DNA from: CAIWHR01 sp035541655 | GTDB taxonomy: Bacteria > Pseudomonadota > Gammaproteobacteria > Burkholderiales > Casimicrobiaceae | Length of the DNA stretch: 64,000 nt | Assembly (NCBI GenBank): GCA_035541655.1 | Contig: DATKMY010000168.1 | Span: 18,343 to 82,342, forward strand | Direction of reading: 5' to 3' | In this document: in pieces, positions 62,061 to 64,000 of the stretch | Layout: each line of letters starts with the position of its first letter | How positions within the stretch are numbered: the first letter of the stretch is position 1 | Made by a program: the position numbers and the translations under genes | Notes under the pieces: generated by a model | Database searches by the model: none | What the model saw: only the letters and a program-made list of their open reading frames with translations | What the model was told of the DNA's origin: nothing

Positions 62061-64000
62061 ATGCAGATCACATTGACCGAGGCATTCATTCGCGCCTTCG
62101 CGCACGAGCGCGCCGGACGAAAGGCGGAGGCGCGTTCAATCTACGACGCGATCCTCGCGGCGATTCCCGATCACCCGGGCGCGCTGCTCAAGCTCGCCGA
62201 GCACGATACCGACGCGGGCTCCTTCGATGCCGCGCGCGACAGGCTCGACAAGGCGCTCGCCGGGGCGCAAGCACAGCGCCTCGCGGCGGAGGACATCTGG
62301 TTCGGCTACGCGCGCCTCGCGCTGCGGAGCGGCGATCGCCGTGCTGCACGCGACGCGTGCGAGCGGGCGCTCGCGAACGCACCGAATGCGCTGGCCCCGC
62401 TGCGCCTCGTTGCGTCGCTCGCGCTCGACGACGGCGACTTCGTCGCCGCGCAGGCACTTTGCCGCCGCGCGCTCGTTCATCATCCCGGCGAACCCGGGCT
62501 GCTGCATCTGCTGGGCCGCGCGCTCAAGGCTGCCGGGGCGACTGCCGCCGCTTATCGCGTGCTCAGCGACTGTGCCGCGTCGACGCCCGACGATGCGGGT
62601 GTGCTGACGACGCTCGGCGCGGTCTGCCTCGACGCCGGGAAGCCGGTCGAGGCGCGCACGCATCTCGAGCGTGCGCTCGCCATCGGCGGCACGGATGCGC
62701 GCACGTGCGACAACCTCGGGATCGCGTGCTGGGAAAGCGGCGACGAGGACGCGGCGCTCGCGGCATTCGAGCAGGCAGTCGCCGCGGACCCGACGCTTAC
62801 GCCGGCACTCGCGAATCTCGTGCACACCCGACGCTATCTCTGCGGGTGGGACGGGCTCGATGCGATCGAGGCGATGCTCGTCGCCACGCTGGATGCGCGG
62901 GACGCCGATCCGCGCTGGTCGCCGTACATCGCGCTCAGCTCGCCGCTGTCACCGGCGCAGGAGCTCGCCGTCGCAAGGCGGTGGTCGCGTGCGGTGCTGC
63001 CCGTTCCAGTCGCGCCGCGGCCCGCCAGGCCGCGCGGCGACCGGCTGCGCGTCGGCTACCTGTCGCGTGACTTTCGCGAACATCCGACCGGCCGCCTGAT
63101 GGCAGGCCTGTTCGAGGAATCTGATCGCAACCGCTTCGACCTCTACGCGTACAGCTACGGCCCCGACGATGGCAGCGCGACGCAGCAGCGGATCCGGAAC
63201 GCGTTCGGCGAATCGTGGCGCGACGTGGAAAGTCTCTCCGATCCCGACGTAGCCGCGAAGATTCGCGACGATGGCATCGACGTGCTGATCGAGCGCAAAG
63301 GGCATACCCGCGGCGGACGCCTCGGCATCCTCGCATCGCGGCCGGCGCCGGTGCAGCTCCACTACATGAGCTTCCCCGGCACGCTCGGCTACGACGCCGT
63401 CGACGGAATCATCGCCGACGACGTCGTGATTCCGGCGGGCGCCGAGGCGTTCTACCACGAGCGCGTCTGGCGGATGCCGCGGTGCTATTTCGTCAACGAC
63501 GCGCGCCGCGGCCTTCCCGCTGCGACGACGCGGCGCGACGCGGGCCTTGCCGAAGACGCGCTCGTCTTTGCGTGCTTCAATCAGAGCTACAAGCTCTCGG
63601 CGCCGGTCTTCGCGATCTGGATGGACGTGATGGCGCGCGTGCCGCGAGTCGTGCTGTGGCTGCTCGCTTCCGGGAGGCGGATGGTCGCAAACCTGCAGCG
63701 GCACGCCGCGCGCGCGGGCGTCGATCCGGCGCGCATCGTCTTCGCGCCGCACGTGCCGCAGGACGCGCACATCGCGCGCCTCGCCTGCGCCGATCTCGCG
63801 CTCGACACGCGGCCGTACGGATCGCACACGACCGGGTGCGACGCGCTGTGGGCGGGCGTTCCGCTGCTCACCTGTCCCGGCGAGACGTTCGCGAGCCGCG
63901 TCGGTGCGAGCCTGCTCCACACGGCCGGGATGCCGGAGCTGATCGCGGCGTCGCTCGACGACTACCGGGTGCGCCTCCATGAGCTCGCCGCGAGGCCCGA
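62061..64000 (+). CDS. TPR-containing O-GlcNAc-transferase-like protein (SPINDLY family), 3' end outside window
   Basis: 646 codons are visible and the frame is still open at the right edge. About 300 residues of tetratricopeptide-like helical repeats (from AFAHERAGRKAEARSIYDAI) are followed by a Glyco_transf_41 catalytic region. Landmarks are LRVGYLSRDFREHPTGRL, KGHTRGGRL, RPAPVQLHY, FACFNQSYKLSAPVFAIW, and the donor-site run LDTRPYGSHTTGCDALWAGVPLLT. Adds a sugar (GlcNAc-like) to proteins, by family. The usual DLxGHT motif reads ERKGHT here. Target proteins are unknown; TPRs normally choose them. Confidence 0.9.
   Translation, partial: MQITLTEAFIRAFAHERAGRKAEARSIYDAILAAIPDHPGALLKLAEHDTDAGSFDAARDRLDKALAGAQAQRLAAEDIWFGYARLALRSGDRRAARDACERALANAPNALAPLRLVASLALDDGDFVAAQALCRRALVHHPGEPGLLHLLGRALKAAGATAAAYRVLSDCAASTPDDAGVLTTLGAVCLDAGKPVEARTHLERALAIGGTDARTCDNLGIACWESGDEDAALAAFEQAVAADPTLTPALANLVHTRRYLCGWDGLDAIEAMLVATLDARDADPRWSPYIALSSPLSPAQELAVARRWSRAVLPVPVAPRPARPRGDRLRVGYLSRDFREHPTGRLMAGLFEESDRNRFDLYAYSYGPDDGSATQQRIRNAFGESWRDVESLSDPDVAAKIRDDGIDVLIERKGHTRGGRLGILASRPAPVQLHYMSFPGTLGYDAVDGIIADDVVIPAGAEAFYHERVWRMPRCYFVNDARRGLPAATTRRDAGLAEDALVFACFNQSYKLSAPVFAIWMDVMARVPRVVLWLLASGRRMVANLQRHAARAGVDPARIVFAPHVPQDAHIARLACADLALDTRPYGSHTTGCDALWAGVPLLTCPGETFASRVGASLLHTAGMPELIAASLDDYRVRLHELAARP

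Overview
The window is about 64 kb of very GC-rich, densely packed DNA from a Gram-negative bacterium, most likely a betaproteobacterium of the Burkholderiales type. Evidence for this: two trimeric porins of the Burkholderiales kind, ubiquinone synthesis (Coq7), an aa3 oxidase assembly cluster in the betaproteobacterial order (coxB-coxA-small protein-ctaG-coxC-DUF2909-SURF1-SCO-like-ctaB-sco), a leucine-degradation (liu) cluster run by a LiuR-type MerR regulator, and class I polyhydroxyalkanoate synthase. This placement is inferred from gene content, not from a marker gene. No rRNA, tRNA, CRISPR array, insertion sequence or phage gene was seen.

Region 1 (1-5.4 kb): the 3' part of a FecR/DUF6600 proline-rich protein, a glycine-zipper surface protein, PHA synthase (phaC) and a metallo-beta-lactamase-fold hydrolase. 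Region 2 (5.4-20.4 kb): LiuR, a clear LiuR-type palindrome over a promoter, then a one-direction array: isovaleryl-CoA dehydrogenase, thiolase, both methylcrotonyl-CoA carboxylase subunits, methylglutaconyl-CoA hydratase and HMG-CoA lyase. Interleaved are a second acyl-CoA dehydrogenase, two LysE-type exporters, three glutathione-linked thioredoxin-fold proteins, a 2-hydroxyacid dehydrogenase, a DUF4126 membrane protein and a DUF1289 protein. Together these take leucine/isovalerate to acetyl-CoA and acetoacetate.

Region 3 (20.3-29.7 kb): a CoA-transferase coupled to purE, then slt, an NDUFA9-like reductase, cca, coq7 and two tandem porins, the upstream one preceded by a good sigma-54-like site. 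Region 4 (30-41.5 kb): a polyprenyl-phosphate sugar transferase with a FlaA1/CapD-type dehydratase and a glycosyltransferase, then housekeeping genes argB, slmA, moeB, ctpA, rhodanese, grxC, secB, SH3 protein, gpsA. Region 5 (41.5-53.7 kb): trmL-comF, then bioB-bioF-bioH-bioC. The biotin run is interrupted by a complete second cytochrome c oxidase cluster (unknown membrane protein, subunit II with two c-haem domains, subunit I, two different subunits III, subunit IV) before bioD. Region 6 (53.9-64 kb): the standard aa3 oxidase operon with its assembly factors, but without haem A synthase (ctaA), ending in a truncated TPR/O-GlcNAc-transferase-like gene.

I see no wholly new defence or mobile system. 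The most notable points are the oxidase cluster inside the biotin locus and its double subunit III, the absent ctaA, the apparently degenerate HD domain of Cca, and the sigma-54-like site before the second porin.
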